Of a stretch of DNA of 64,000 nucleotides, positions 1 through 8,511 are shown piece by piece; within the stretch, counting starts at the first letter, position 1, and every line of letters starts with the position of its first letter. The stretch spans positions 930,001 through 994,000 of the forward strand of contig NZ_JACHEF010000002.1 in NCBI RefSeq assembly GCF_014207355.1. The letters are read 5' to 3'. The position numbers were made by a program, and so were the translations under genes. Source of the DNA: Mesorhizobium sangaii (GTDB taxonomy: Bacteria > Pseudomonadota > Alphaproteobacteria > Rhizobiales > Rhizobiaceae). The notes under the pieces are model-generated. The model searched no databases. It saw only the letters and a program-made list of their open reading frames with translations, and was not told the DNA's origin.

Positions 1-274
1 CGGAACCCTCGGGTACATAGACCGACCACGGTTTGCCCTCGAAGGGCGACATGCGCTCGCCGAGCAGCCCGAGGTCCCTGCCGCCGGCCGTCGCTTTGCC
101 CTTGCCGGTGACGAACACCAGGCAGACCTCGCGATCGTCCGTTTTTCCCGAGGCGCTCTCGCCAGGCTTCAGCCGATGCAGGTCGAAACCGACATAGGTC
201 CAGCCTGCGATCTGCGGCGTCACATGGGCGACGCGGCCATGGCCCTTGTTGGCCTTCACCAGCAGCTTCGACAT
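1..274 (-). CDS. iolB: 5-deoxy-glucuronate isomerase IolB (partial, 3' end outside window)
   Basis: IolB converts 5-deoxy-glucuronate to 2-deoxy-5-keto-gluconate in cytosolic myo-inositol breakdown. The visible N-terminus starts MSKLLVKANKGHGRVAHVTP and continues with GWTYVGFDLHRLKPGE and a DDREVCLVFVTGKG stretch, the usual start of this cupin-like family. The start is the ATG whose complement is at 272-274, behind a GAGTGAACCGG stretch. The last part of the gene runs off the left edge, so its C-terminus cannot be judged. It is the most downstream visible gene of the leftward iol operon. Family recognition is from the N-terminus and from context. Confidence 0.9.
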   Translation of the reverse strand, partial: MSKLLVKANKGHGRVAHVTPQIAGWTYVGFDLHRLKPGESASGKTDDREVCLVFVTGKGKATAGGRDLGLLGERMSPFEGKPWSVYVPEGS

Positions 275-279
275 CCGGT

Positions 280-513
280 TCACTCCTTCGGTTCGGGCCC
301 GGCCGCTGCCTTGCTCTCGTCGGTAGGCCTCTCGTCGGCCGGCTTGTAGAGATAGAAGAACTGCCACACGCCGTAGGCGGCGAAGCCGAGCGCTAGCACG
401 CCCCAGAACGGCGTGCCGGTGGCGAATTCGATGATCGACCAGATGACGCAGACCGCGACGACGGCGACGCGCCGCCACAAAGGCCGGAAAAACGGGTGCT
501 CGGAATCTTTCAT
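280..513 (-). CDS. Small membrane protein, DUF3329-like
   Basis: A 77-residue protein that starts MKDSEHPFFRPLWRRVAVV. It has two closely spaced hydrophobic segments, about residues 15-33 and 37-53, and a charged C-terminal tail (KPADERPTDESK). This fits a two-span inner-membrane protein. It resembles rhizobial proteins annotated DUF3329, but no function is known to me. It lies between iolE and iolB with 5 bp before iolB, so it is probably co-transcribed with inositol catabolism. Any role there is inference from position only. Confidence 0.7.
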   Translation of the reverse strand: MKDSEHPFFRPLWRRVAVVAVCVIWSIIEFATGTPFWGVLALGFAAYGVWQFFYLYKPADERPTDESKAAAGPEPKE

Positions 514-556
514 CCGGCCAACCTACAGCAACCCGGCTTCGCCGAGAACCAGCGCG

Positions 557-610
557 CCAGGCATTGGCAAAGCCGTGGGCATTGGCAAAGCCCTAGGCAT
601 TGGGAAAGCC
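557..610. repeat. Three in-frame 18-bp tandem repeats spanning the iolE stop codon
   Basis: The 15-bp unit GGCATTGGCAAAGCC occurs at 560-574, 578-592 and 596-610 (the last with one mismatch), with an 18-bp period. On the minus strand it reads in the iolE frame as Gly-Phe-(Ala/Pro)-Asn-Ala plus one variable codon. That codon is TAG at 595-593 (the iolE stop), CAC at 577-575 and TGG at 559-557. The array therefore duplicates the iolE C-terminal codons beyond the stop. Confidence 0.85.
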
Positions 611-1510
611 CTGTGTCTCGACGGTGTAGCCGGCAGCCGTCATGACCCGCATCAATTCCTTGTGGCCGACCTCAGCCATCTTGAGCGGCGGGTTCTTCTT
701 CGGATCCTGCTCGGCCTCGACCACGAACCAGCCCTCATAGCCATGGTCGGCAAACCGCTGCACGATGGCCCCGAAATCCAGCGAGCCGTCACCCGGCACC
801 GTGAAGGCGCCGAGCGCGACGGCGTCGAGGAAGGATTGCTTGGTGCGGTCGAGCTTGTCGATCACGCCCATGCGCACGTCCTTCACATGCACATGGCTGA
901 TGCGCTTGTGATGATTGTCGATGGCGCGCAGGACGTCGCCGCCGGCAAAGGCCAGGTGCCCCGCATCGAGCAGCAGCGGAATGCCGGCTCCGGAATAATT
1001 CATGAACGCATCGAGTTCCGGCTCGGTCTCGACCACCGCCGCCATGTGGTGGTGGTAGGAAAGCGGCATGCCTTGTTCGGCGCACCATTCGCCAAATTCG
1101 GTGAGGCGCTTCGCATAGGCCTTCATCTCGTCGTTCGAGAGCTTCGGCTTGGTGGCAAGCGGCTTCGAGCGGTCGCCCTGGATCGAACGGCCGACCTCGC
1201 CATAGACGATGCAAGGCGCGTTCACCGCCTTGAACAGATCGATCATCGGCTGGATGCGATCCTTGTTGTTGCCGATGTCCTCATCGACCAGCGTGCCCGA
1301 GAACCAGCCGCCGCACAGCGTCACGTCGGCCGCCTTCAAGATCGGCAGCATGACATCGGGATCGTTGGGAAACCGCCGGCCCATCTCCATGCCGGTGAAA
1401 CCGGCCGAGCGCGACTGGCGCAAACACTCTTCCAGCGACACATCATCGCTGAGTTCCACAAGATCGTCGTTCCACCACGCAATGGGGGACATGCCCAGTT
1501 TGGCTTTCAA
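593..1510 (-). CDS. iolE: Inosose dehydratase IolE
   Basis: IolE dehydrates 2-keto-myo-inositol (scyllo-inosose) to 3D-(3,5/4)-trihydroxycyclohexane-1,2-dione, the second step of inositol breakdown. The 305-residue sequence is a xylose-isomerase-like TIM barrel. It starts MKAKLGMSPIAWWNDDLVEL and has the expected metal and active-site stretches SYHHHMAAVVET, LLLDAGHLAFAGGD and HVHVKDVR, and ends near GWFVVEAEQDP. Length is normal for the family. It lies 64 bp downstream of iolD in the same direction. The stop codon sits inside an 18-bp tandem repeat, so the exact C-terminus may vary between strains. Confidence 0.95.
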   Translation of the reverse strand: MKAKLGMSPIAWWNDDLVELSDDVSLEECLRQSRSAGFTGMEMGRRFPNDPDVMLPILKAADVTLCGGWFSGTLVDEDIGNNKDRIQPMIDLFKAVNAPCIVYGEVGRSIQGDRSKPLATKPKLSNDEMKAYAKRLTEFGEWCAEQGMPLSYHHHMAAVVETEPELDAFMNYSGAGIPLLLDAGHLAFAGGDVLRAIDNHHKRISHVHVKDVRMGVIDKLDRTKQSFLDAVALGAFTVPGDGSLDFGAIVQRFADHGYEGWFVVEAEQDPKKNPPLKMAEVGHKELMRVMTAAGYTVETQGFPNA

Positions 1511-1574
1511 GTCGTCACTCCAGTTTCAGTTCGTGTCTACCCTCCCACAAGGGGAAGGGTTGCCGGCGTTGGCA

Positions 1575-3425
1575 TCAATCGCCAATGGTCTGCATCTGCC
1601 GTTTTTCGTCATAGGCCTTGCGCGCCGCGTTCACCTGGGCACGCGCCGACACCTCCGGCACCGCAACATCCCACCAATGGCCGCCGGCATCGGTCGAAAC
1701 CAGCGGATCGGTGTCGATGACCAGCATGGTGGTGCGGTTGTTCTTCCTTGCCTTTTCCAGGGCGTTTTCCAGCCCTGCGATCGACGGCACTTTCTCGGCG
1801 ATCGCCCCCATGCTCGCCGCATGCGCGGCGAAGTCGATATCGGGCAGGATTTCGTGGCGCGAGTCCTTCAGGAGATTGTTGAAGTTGGCGCCGCCGGTCG
1901 CCATCTGCAGCCGGTTGATGCAGCCATAACCGCGGTTGTCGAGCAGCACGATGGTCAGCTTGAGGCCGAGCATCACCGAGGTGGCGATCTCGGAATTCAG
2001 CATCAGATAGGAGCCGTCGCCGATCATGACGACGATCTCGTCGTCCGGCTTCGCCATCTTGGTGCCAAGGCCGCCGGCAATCTCGTAGCCCATGGTCGAA
2101 AAGCCGTATTCGGCGTGGTAGGAGCCGGGCGCGCCGGCTTGCCACAGCTTGTGCAGTTCGCCAGGCAGGCCGCCGGCGGCATGCAGCAGGGTTACGCCAG
2201 AGCCCATTGCGCGCTGCACGGCGCCGATCACCTGCGCGTCGGAAGGATAGGCGGCGTTGGTCGACGCCGTCACCTTGGCCGCCTCGGCCTGCCAGGCCTT
2301 CTTGCCGACGGCGGCATTGTCGGTCCAGCTTGCCGGCGCTTTCCAGCCCTTCAGCGCCGCGCCGAGTTCGGCCAGCCCCTCGGCCGCATCAGCGACCAGC
2401 GGCAACGCCCGGTGCTTGCCGGCGTCGAAGGGCTGCACGTTCAAGCCGATGATGGTCTTGCCGGATTTCTTGAACAGCGCCCACGAACCGGTGGTGAAAT
2501 CCTGCAGCCGCGTGCCGATGGCCAGCACGACATCGGCCTCCTCCGCCAGCCGGTTGGCGGCCGAGGTACCGGTGACGCCGACCGCCGCCATGTTGAGCGG
2601 ATGATCGTCCGGCAGCGAGGATTTGCCGCCTTGCGTCTCGCAAACCGGAATGCCGGCGCCCTGCACGAATTTCGCCAGCTCGTCCGAGGCCTGCGAATAA
2701 AGCACGCCGCCGCCGGCGATCACCAGCGGCTTCTTCGCCCCCTTGAGCGCTGCCACCGCGGCGGCAAGCTCATGGCGATCCGGCCGCGGCCGACGCTGGT
2801 GCCAGACGCGCTCGGCAAAGAAGCTTTCGGGATAGTCATAAGCCTCGGCCTGCACGTCCTGGCACAGCGACAGCGTCACCGGGCCGCAATCGGCCGGATC
2901 GGTCAGCACCTGCATGGCACGGCTGAGCGCCGGGATGATCTGTTCGGGCCGCGTGATGCGGTCGAAATACCGCGACACCGGACGGAAGCAGTCATTGACC
3001 GTCGCGGTGCCGTCGGAGAAATCCTCGGCCTGCTGCAGCACCGGATCGGGAATGCGGTTGGCGAAGACATCGCCGGGGAGAAACAGCACCGGCAGCCGGT
3101 TGACATGGGCGAGTGCCGCAGCCGTCACCATGTTGAGCGCGCCGGGTCCGATCGACGAGGTCGCCGCCATGAAGCGGCGGCGGAAATTGGCCTTGGCATA
3201 GGCGATCGCCGCATGCGCCATCGCCTGCTCATTGTGGGCGCGGAAGGTCGGAAGTTCGTCGCGCACCTCATAGAGCGCTTCGCCGATGCCGGCGACATTG
3301 CCGTGGCCGAAGATCGCCCAGACACCGCCAAAGATCGGGACTTTCTTGCCGTCGATCTCGGTCACCTGCCTGCTGAGAAAGCGGGTCAGCGCCTGCGCCA
3401 TCGTCAGGCGGATTGTCTTGCTCAT
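1575..3425 (-). CDS. iolD: 3D-(3,5/4)-trihydroxycyclohexane-1,2-dione hydrolase IolD
   Basis: IolD is a thiamine-diphosphate enzyme that opens the trihydroxycyclohexanedione ring to 5-deoxy-glucuronate. The 616-residue protein begins MSKTIRLTMAQALTRFLSRQ. It has the N-terminal ThDP glutamate context (RAHNEQAMAHAAIAYAK), a central nucleotide-binding-like domain, and the C-terminal ThDP/Mg motif GDGSYLMLNSEI...LLDNRGYGC. I chose the ATG at 3425 rather than an in-frame upstream start because GGAGG lies 7 bp ahead and homologues start with MSKT. It begins 34 bp after the iolC stop, within the iol operon. Confidence 0.95.
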   Translation of the reverse strand: MSKTIRLTMAQALTRFLSRQVTEIDGKKVPIFGGVWAIFGHGNVAGIGEALYEVRDELPTFRAHNEQAMAHAAIAYAKANFRRRFMAATSSIGPGALNMVTAAALAHVNRLPVLFLPGDVFANRIPDPVLQQAEDFSDGTATVNDCFRPVSRYFDRITRPEQIIPALSRAMQVLTDPADCGPVTLSLCQDVQAEAYDYPESFFAERVWHQRRPRPDRHELAAAVAALKGAKKPLVIAGGGVLYSQASDELAKFVQGAGIPVCETQGGKSSLPDDHPLNMAAVGVTGTSAANRLAEEADVVLAIGTRLQDFTTGSWALFKKSGKTIIGLNVQPFDAGKHRALPLVADAAEGLAELGAALKGWKAPASWTDNAAVGKKAWQAEAAKVTASTNAAYPSDAQVIGAVQRAMGSGVTLLHAAGGLPGELHKLWQAGAPGSYHAEYGFSTMGYEIAGGLGTKMAKPDDEIVVMIGDGSYLMLNSEIATSVMLGLKLTIVLLDNRGYGCINRLQMATGGANFNNLLKDSRHEILPDIDFAAHAASMGAIAEKVPSIAGLENALEKARKNNRTTMLVIDTDPLVSTDAGGHWWDVAVPEVSARAQVNAARKAYDEKRQMQTIGD

Positions 3426-3459
3426 GGTGTTTTCCTCCGCAGTCCTATGCCGCGCCTTC

Positions 3460-5394
3460 TTATGCTGCTTTGCGGCCGCGCGCGGCAAGCCACGCTTCGG
3501 TCAACTGTTCGAAGCGCGTGGCCATGTCGGCGATCGCCTCGTCATCCGACATCTTGCCGGCCAGCCACTGTTCGGCCGAGTGGACGAAGATGGTGCGGCC
3601 GACGGCAAATCCCTTGACGATGGGCGCCTTCGCGGTCGCGGCAAAAGCCGCTTCCAGCTCGTCCTGCGGCGCTTCCAGGCCAAGCAGCACAACGCCCCGG
3701 CACCATGGATCGTGCTTGAGGATCACCGCTTCGATCTTGGCCCACGCCGCTGCCGAAGCCTGCGGTTCGAGCTTCCACCAGTCGGGTTTGATGCCGAGCG
3801 CGTAGAGTTCCTCCAGCGCGCGCGGGATCGTCTTGTCGTCGAGCTTGCCGTGTTTTCCGGCGATGATCTCGACCAGCAATTCCCTGCCGACCTTGCGGGC
3901 GGCCTCGAACAGCGCGCGCAGCTTCTGCTGCTGCTCTTCCTTCAAGGCCGCCGGATCGTCGGGGTGATAGAAGCACAGACACTTGATGCAGTGGTCGACA
4001 GGCCATTCGACGAGCTGCGAGCCGATGTCCTGCGAGAACTCGAAACGCAGCGGTCGCGACCCCGGCAATTCGACTGGCCGCCCGAGCCAGGCGAAGGGAT
4101 GGCGGGCGAATTCGAACATCGCCTCGCGGCCATGCTTTTCATCGATCAGCATGCCGTAGCCGTCGCGACCGGCGGCGACCTTCGCTGCCGCCTTGACCGC
4201 CAGCACCTTGAAATCGCGGATGCGTGCGGGATCGGCACCGGCCTTCGCCGCCACATCTTCAAGCTGCACGCGATGATCGCAGGCGAGCGCCATCAGCGAG
4301 GGTACGTCACGGCGACGGGTGGTCGCCCAGTGGATGTGGTTGATCGCCTCGTCCTTGCGCAAGGCGAGATGCTTGCTGCCGTTCTTGAGGAAGAACTGCA
4401 ACTCCTCGAAGGTCGGATATTCCGGCGCGCACAGCAGCCGCGACACGGCGAAGGCGCCGCAAGCATTGGCCCAGGTCGCCGCCGTCGCATGGTCTTCGCC
4501 ACCCAGCCAGCCGCGCAGGAAGCCCGACATGAAGGCGTCGCCGGCGCCGAGCACATTGTAGATCTCGATCGGAAAGCCCTTGCCTACGACACCATCCTCG
4601 AGATCGTCGCTGATCGGCCCGTCATAGACGATGCAGCCCATGGCGCCTCGCTTCAGAACGATGGTCGCTGAAGACAGCGAGCGGATCGTCTTCAAGGCGC
4701 TCAGGCAATCATCGGCACCCGACGCGATCATGATCTCTTCTTCGGTGCCGACGATCAGGTCGCAATCGGGGAGCACTGTCTTCAGCTGGGCCGAGACCCT
4801 GTCGGATTTCACGTAACGCTCGAACCCTTCGGCATGGCCGGCCAGACCCCAGAGGTTGGGCCGATAGTCGATGTCGAACACCACCTTGCCGCCCTTGGCC
4901 TTGATGATTCGGATTGCCTTGCGCTGGGCGGCATCGCTGTTGGGGCGGGAAAAATGCGTGCCGGTAACGACGATGGAGCGCGCCGAGGCGATGAAGGCTT
5001 CATCGATGTCTTCCGGCGCCAGCGCCATGTCGGCGCAGTCTGAGCGGTAGAAGATCATCGGCGACACGCCCTCATCCTCGACCGACAGCAACACCAGCGC
5101 GGTCAGCCGTTCCTTGTCGGTTTTCAGCCCGTCGACACAAACGCCTTCGCGCGTCAACTGTTCGCGGATGAAGCGGCCCATCTGCTCGTCGCCGACGCGG
5201 GTGAGCAGCGCCGAGCGCAGGCCGAGCCGCGCCGTACCGACCGAAATGTTGGCCGGGCAGCCACCGACCGACTTGGCGAACGAGGTGATGTCCTCCAGCC
5301 GCGAGCCGATCTGTTGGCCATAAAGGTCGACGGAAGCGCGACCGATGGTGATGACGTCGAGCGGCGCCTGTTTCGCGTCCATGGCTTCGCTCAT
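3460..5394 (-). CDS. iolC: 5-dehydro-2-deoxygluconokinase IolC fused to a DUF2090 aldolase-like domain
   Basis: IolC phosphorylates 2-deoxy-5-keto-D-gluconate. Residues about 10-330 form a PfkB sugar kinase with the GGCPANIS substrate region and the catalytic motif NVLGAGDAFMSGF near residue 285. Residues about 340-640 form a DUF2090 domain (LMALACDHRVQLED, GMLIDEKHGREAM), related to class I aldolases and thought to act on the phosphorylated product. The two-domain form of 644 residues is usual in rhizobia. GGGAGG lies 7 bp before the ATG. It is the first gene of the leftward C-D-E-B set, preceded by IolR-type operator motifs. Confidence 0.94.
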   Translation of the reverse strand: MSEAMDAKQAPLDVITIGRASVDLYGQQIGSRLEDITSFAKSVGGCPANISVGTARLGLRSALLTRVGDEQMGRFIREQLTREGVCVDGLKTDKERLTALVLLSVEDEGVSPMIFYRSDCADMALAPEDIDEAFIASARSIVVTGTHFSRPNSDAAQRKAIRIIKAKGGKVVFDIDYRPNLWGLAGHAEGFERYVKSDRVSAQLKTVLPDCDLIVGTEEEIMIASGADDCLSALKTIRSLSSATIVLKRGAMGCIVYDGPISDDLEDGVVGKGFPIEIYNVLGAGDAFMSGFLRGWLGGEDHATAATWANACGAFAVSRLLCAPEYPTFEELQFFLKNGSKHLALRKDEAINHIHWATTRRRDVPSLMALACDHRVQLEDVAAKAGADPARIRDFKVLAVKAAAKVAAGRDGYGMLIDEKHGREAMFEFARHPFAWLGRPVELPGSRPLRFEFSQDIGSQLVEWPVDHCIKCLCFYHPDDPAALKEEQQQKLRALFEAARKVGRELLVEIIAGKHGKLDDKTIPRALEELYALGIKPDWWKLEPQASAAAWAKIEAVILKHDPWCRGVVLLGLEAPQDELEAAFAATAKAPIVKGFAVGRTIFVHSAEQWLAGKMSDDEAIADMATRFEQLTEAWLAARGRKAA

Positions 5395-5484
5395 TGGAAC
5401 CTCCCGTCAGTCTTGTTGTCTTGAGCAACGTATTTTGGGGTACACGCGCGAGCGGCAGCGTGGCGCCAGGAATATGAAATAATA

Positions 5485-5519
5485 ATTCCAATCCATAGTC
5501 AATATGGAATGAGCATTCC
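5485..5519. promoter_or_regulatory. IolR-type operators in front of iolC
   Basis: A perfect palindrome GGAATG-AG-CATTCC lies at 5506-5519 and fits the form GGAA-N6-TTCC that I recall for rhizobial IolR. An overlapping inverted repeat, ATTCCA (5485-5490) and TGGAAT (5505-5510), brackets a minus-strand TTGACT that could be the -35 of the iolC promoter. Binding here would block iolCDEB transcription. Function is inferred from motif shape and from the neighbouring iolR. Confidence 0.65.
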
Positions 5520-5548
5520 CTGGTCTAAAATTGTCTTTCAGGTGCCTG

Positions 5549-6415
5549 CTAGGCCTTGCGCCTGCGGCCCGTGCTGCGCCGTTTTTCGCCGACGCCGACG
5601 GTCAGTGCCATGGCCAGCGCCATCGTCGCCGACAGCGAGCGGAAGCCGGCGAAATCCGCCTCGGCCACCTCGAACCAGATGCTGGCGAATTGGGCGAGCG
5701 GCGAAAACGAGCTGTCGGTGATGGCGACAATCGGCACGCCTTGTTCCGAAATGCTGCGCGCCTCCTCGATGGTGGCCGGCGCGTAAGGCGAGAAGCTGAT
5801 GGCGATGACGGCATCCGCCGGCGTCGCGAATGCGATCATCTCGGCGTTCAGCCCGGCAGCCGATTCGATCAGCTGGTTGCGGATCTTCAGCTTGCCCAGC
5901 GCATAGGCGATGTAGGACGCCACCGGATAGGAGCGGCGCTTGGCCAGCACGTAGATGGTCTCCGCCTTTGCCAGCAGGGAAATCGCGTCTTCCAGATGCG
6001 CGTCGTCCAGCGTGCGCGAAATGTCGTTAAGCGAGGTGCTGGCCGCGGCGACGAAGCCGTCGAAGATCGCCCGGTGACCAGCGGCGCCCTCGGCCTTGGC
6101 ACGCAGCGCCTGCAGGCGTTCATCATAGGAGGAATTGCGCTCGCGCAGCCGCTCGCGAAACACCTGCTGCAGGCTGGTGAAACCGTCGAAGCCAAGCTGC
6201 TGGGCAAAGCGGATCAAGGTCGATGGCTGCACGCCGGCCGAAGCGGCGATGCTGGCCGCGGTGCCGAAGGCGATGTCGTCGGGATTGTCGAGCGCGTAGG
6301 CGGCAATCTGGGCGATGCGCTTCGGCAGGCTTTCGCGCCGGTCCAGGATGGTGGCGCGCAGCGTCTCGAAGTCGCGAGGTACCCGTTCGTCCATCGTCGC
6401 TCTGTCCAGGCTCAT
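5549..6415 (-). CDS. iolR: RpiR-family repressor IolR
   Basis: A 288-residue regulator with an N-terminal RpiR helix-turn-helix (about residues 20-90; GTAASIAASAGVQPSTLIRFAQ) and a C-terminal SIS sugar-phosphate domain (about 130-270; IYVLAKRRSYPVASYIAYAL, ISFSPYAPATIEEA). RpiR regulators sense phosphorylated sugars through SIS. In Sinorhizobium the homologue IolR represses iolC-D-E-B and the divergent iolY. The same gene order here supports that role, and the effector would be an inositol catabolite. It lies upstream of iolC in the same direction, with operator-like palindromes in the 154-bp gap between them. Confidence 0.9.
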   Translation of the reverse strand: MSLDRATMDERVPRDFETLRATILDRRESLPKRIAQIAAYALDNPDDIAFGTAASIAASAGVQPSTLIRFAQQLGFDGFTSLQQVFRERLRERNSSYDERLQALRAKAEGAAGHRAIFDGFVAAASTSLNDISRTLDDAHLEDAISLLAKAETIYVLAKRRSYPVASYIAYALGKLKIRNQLIESAAGLNAEMIAFATPADAVIAISFSPYAPATIEEARSISEQGVPIVAITDSSFSPLAQFASIWFEVAEADFAGFRSLSATMALAMALTVGVGEKRRSTGRRRKA

Positions 6416-6548
6416 CTATGGGTACCCTCTCTGCCCCATCATAGCGAGCCTGCGCAAGAACGCCATAAAAAATGAGGCAGACATTCCATTCCAAGAGAAA
6501 ATGGACTAATTCATCCATCCAGCGCTTCAGGCAGTGGAGAAACGGAAA

Positions 6549-7658
6549 ATGGTCGGCGTCGGTCTCATCGGCACGGGTTTCATGGGCAAATGTCACGCCA
6601 TCGCATGGAGTGCCGTCGGCGCCGTCTTTCCCGACGTGCCCAAGCCTCGGCTCGTCCATCTCGGCGAGGTCAATGAGGACCTCGCCAGGCGCAAGGCCGG
6701 CGAATTCGGCTTTACCAAGGCATCAGGCGACTGGCGGGCCGTCGTCAATGACCCGGACGTCGATATCGTCTCGCTGACCACGCCCAACCAGTTCCATCCG
6801 GAAATGGCCATCGCCATCCTCGAGGCCGGCAAGCATCTGTGGTGCGAAAAGCCGATGGCGCCGAGCTTCGCCGAGGCCGAAGCCATGGCGGCGGCGGCGA
6901 AGAAGTCGGGCAAGGTCGCCGCCCTCGGCTACAACTATATCCAGAGCCCGGCCATCCGCCACATCGGCGCGCTGCTCGACGAGAAGGTCATCGGCGAGGT
7001 CAACCATCTGCGCATCGAGATGGACGAGGACTTCATGGCCGACCCGGAGGCGCTGTTCTTCTGGAAGCACGAAGCGGCTTCCGGCTACGGCGCGCTCGAC
7101 GATTTCGCCGTGCATCCGCTGTCGCTGGTCTCAGCCCTGTTCGGTCGCGTCGCCAGCGTCATCTGCGACATGGCCAAGCCCTATGCCGACCGCAAGCTCG
7201 CTGCCGGCGGGCGCCGCGCGGTCGAGACCTACGATATCGCCAGCGTGCTGATGCATCTGGAAAACGGAATTGCCGGCACGCTGCTGGTCAACCGCTCGGC
7301 CTGGGGCCGCAAGGGCCGCATCGCCATCCAGATCTTCGGCTCGAAAGGCTCGATCCTGTTCGACCAGGAGCGGATGAACGAATTCCAGCTCTACCTCACC
7401 GCCGATCGCCCGACCGAACAGGGTTATCGCACCATCCTGGTGGCGCCGCACCACAAGCCCTACGACGCCTTCCTGCCGGCGCCCGGCCATGGCCTCGGCT
7501 TCAACGATCTCAAGATCATCGAGTGCCACGAACTGTTGATGCGGCTGGCCGGCAAGCCGGCGCGGATCATCGAGTTTGCCGAAGGGCTGGAGATCGAGCG
7601 CACCGTGCACGCCATGGCGCGCTCGTTCGACGAAAAGCGCTGGGTGGATGTGAGGTAG
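6549..7658 (+). CDS. iolY: Gfo/Idh/MocA-family oxidoreductase IolY
   Basis: A 369-residue NAD(P)-dependent sugar or cyclitol dehydrogenase. The N-terminal Rossmann motif is VGLIGTGFMGKCHA; the catalytic-type motif CEKPMAPS follows near residue 100, then the Gfo/Idh C-terminal fold (ALDDFAVHPLSLVSALFG). It is divergent from iolR, as iolY is in Sinorhizobium, which suggests scyllo-inositol or another inositol isomer as substrate. The ATG at 6549 is preferred over an in-frame GTG at 6534 because GGAG lies 9 bp upstream. Two direct IolR-like half-sites (CATTCCATTCC, 6482-6492) lie upstream. The exact substrate cannot be read from sequence. Confidence 0.82.
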   Translation: MVGVGLIGTGFMGKCHAIAWSAVGAVFPDVPKPRLVHLGEVNEDLARRKAGEFGFTKASGDWRAVVNDPDVDIVSLTTPNQFHPEMAIAILEAGKHLWCEKPMAPSFAEAEAMAAAAKKSGKVAALGYNYIQSPAIRHIGALLDEKVIGEVNHLRIEMDEDFMADPEALFFWKHEAASGYGALDDFAVHPLSLVSALFGRVASVICDMAKPYADRKLAAGGRRAVETYDIASVLMHLENGIAGTLLVNRSAWGRKGRIAIQIFGSKGSILFDQERMNEFQLYLTADRPTEQGYRTILVAPHHKPYDAFLPAPGHGLGFNDLKIIECHELLMRLAGKPARIIEFAEGLEIERTVHAMARSFDEKRWVDVR

Positions 7659-7679
7659 TCCGCTTCGCGATGGATCGCC

Positions 7680-8384
7680 TCAGCCGCTGGCGGCCTGGGC
7701 GGCGTTCGTCTCCCACCCGTTCACCCAGACCTGCCGCAAACGATCGCCTTCGCCCTTGAACCGTAGCCCCGTCGCCTGGCAATCCTCGATCCGGTCGCTG
7801 CGGAAATTTCGGATCGCCTGACGCAACTCGCACCAGGCGACGATGTTGGCGGTTTCGGCGTAATAGATCAGCGCAATCGGGCGGATGAGGCGCCTGGAGG
7901 CGCGGCCGAGTTCGTCGCGATAGGACAGGTCGAGCTTCTCCTCGTCGCGGATGGCGCGGCGTACCAGCGCCAGATCGACCGCACCGACCGAGGGCGCCGC
8001 GAATCCCCACGCATGCAACGCATTGGCGTCGAACGTCTGGCGCAAGGGCGGCGGCACCGCGCCGGCGATCTTGGCGCTGACGCGCTTGGCCGCCTGCTTG
8101 AGTTCGCTGTCACCCGTGCGCTCCAGCAGCGCCAGCGACAGAACGATCGCCTCCATCTCCTCGATCGAAAACATCAGCGGCGGCAGGTCGAAGCCGGGGC
8201 GCAGGATGTAGCCGATGCCGCGCCCGCCCTCGATCGGCACGCGCATCGCCTGAAGGGCTGCAATATCGCGATAGACGGAGCGCACCGTCACTTCCAGCTT
8301 TTCAGCCATCATGGCAGCCGTCACCGGCTGCCGCGCCAGCCGCACGATCTGGATGATCTCGAACAGTCGTGACGCCTTGCGCAT
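7680..8384 (-). CDS. YafY-type HTH/WYL-domain transcriptional regulator
   Basis: A 234-residue regulator. It has an N-terminal winged HTH of the HTH_11 type (about residues 3-60; RLFEIIQIVRLARQPVTAAMMAEKL then TVRSVYRDIAAL) and a C-terminal WYL ligand-sensing domain (about 125-225; LDLSYRDELGRASRRLIRPIALIYY). It is divergent from the LysE-type exporter gene, and the 127-bp gap contains an ACTGAC/GTCAGT inverted repeat. It probably controls that exporter and itself. The ATG at 8384 is preferred over upstream GTG codons because homologues begin MRKASRLFEI. The ligand is unknown. Confidence 0.85.
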   Translation of the reverse strand: MRKASRLFEIIQIVRLARQPVTAAMMAEKLEVTVRSVYRDIAALQAMRVPIEGGRGIGYILRPGFDLPPLMFSIEEMEAIVLSLALLERTGDSELKQAAKRVSAKIAGAVPPPLRQTFDANALHAWGFAAPSVGAVDLALVRRAIRDEEKLDLSYRDELGRASRRLIRPIALIYYAETANIVAWCELRQAIRNFRSDRIEDCQATGLRFKGEGDRLRQVWVNGWETNAAQAASG

Positions 8385-8406
8385 TTCCTCACCCGCTCCG
8401 ATCACA

Positions 8407-8426
8407 ACTGACACTACATCGTCAGT
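8407..8426. promoter_or_regulatory. Candidate operator of the WYL regulator
   Basis: A perfect 6-bp inverted repeat, ACTGAC (8407-8412) and GTCAGT (8421-8426), with an 8-bp spacer. It lies just upstream of the WYL regulator start and between it and the divergent exporter gene, where autoregulation would be expected. No binding evidence is available. Confidence 0.5.
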
Positions 8427-8511
8427 AGGGCTGACCTATACGACGGCCTATCGAGTTGAAAATCAACACATTCCTCGGCGGCTCGGCCGGGCGAGGCGAC
8501 AGGCAAGTGAC

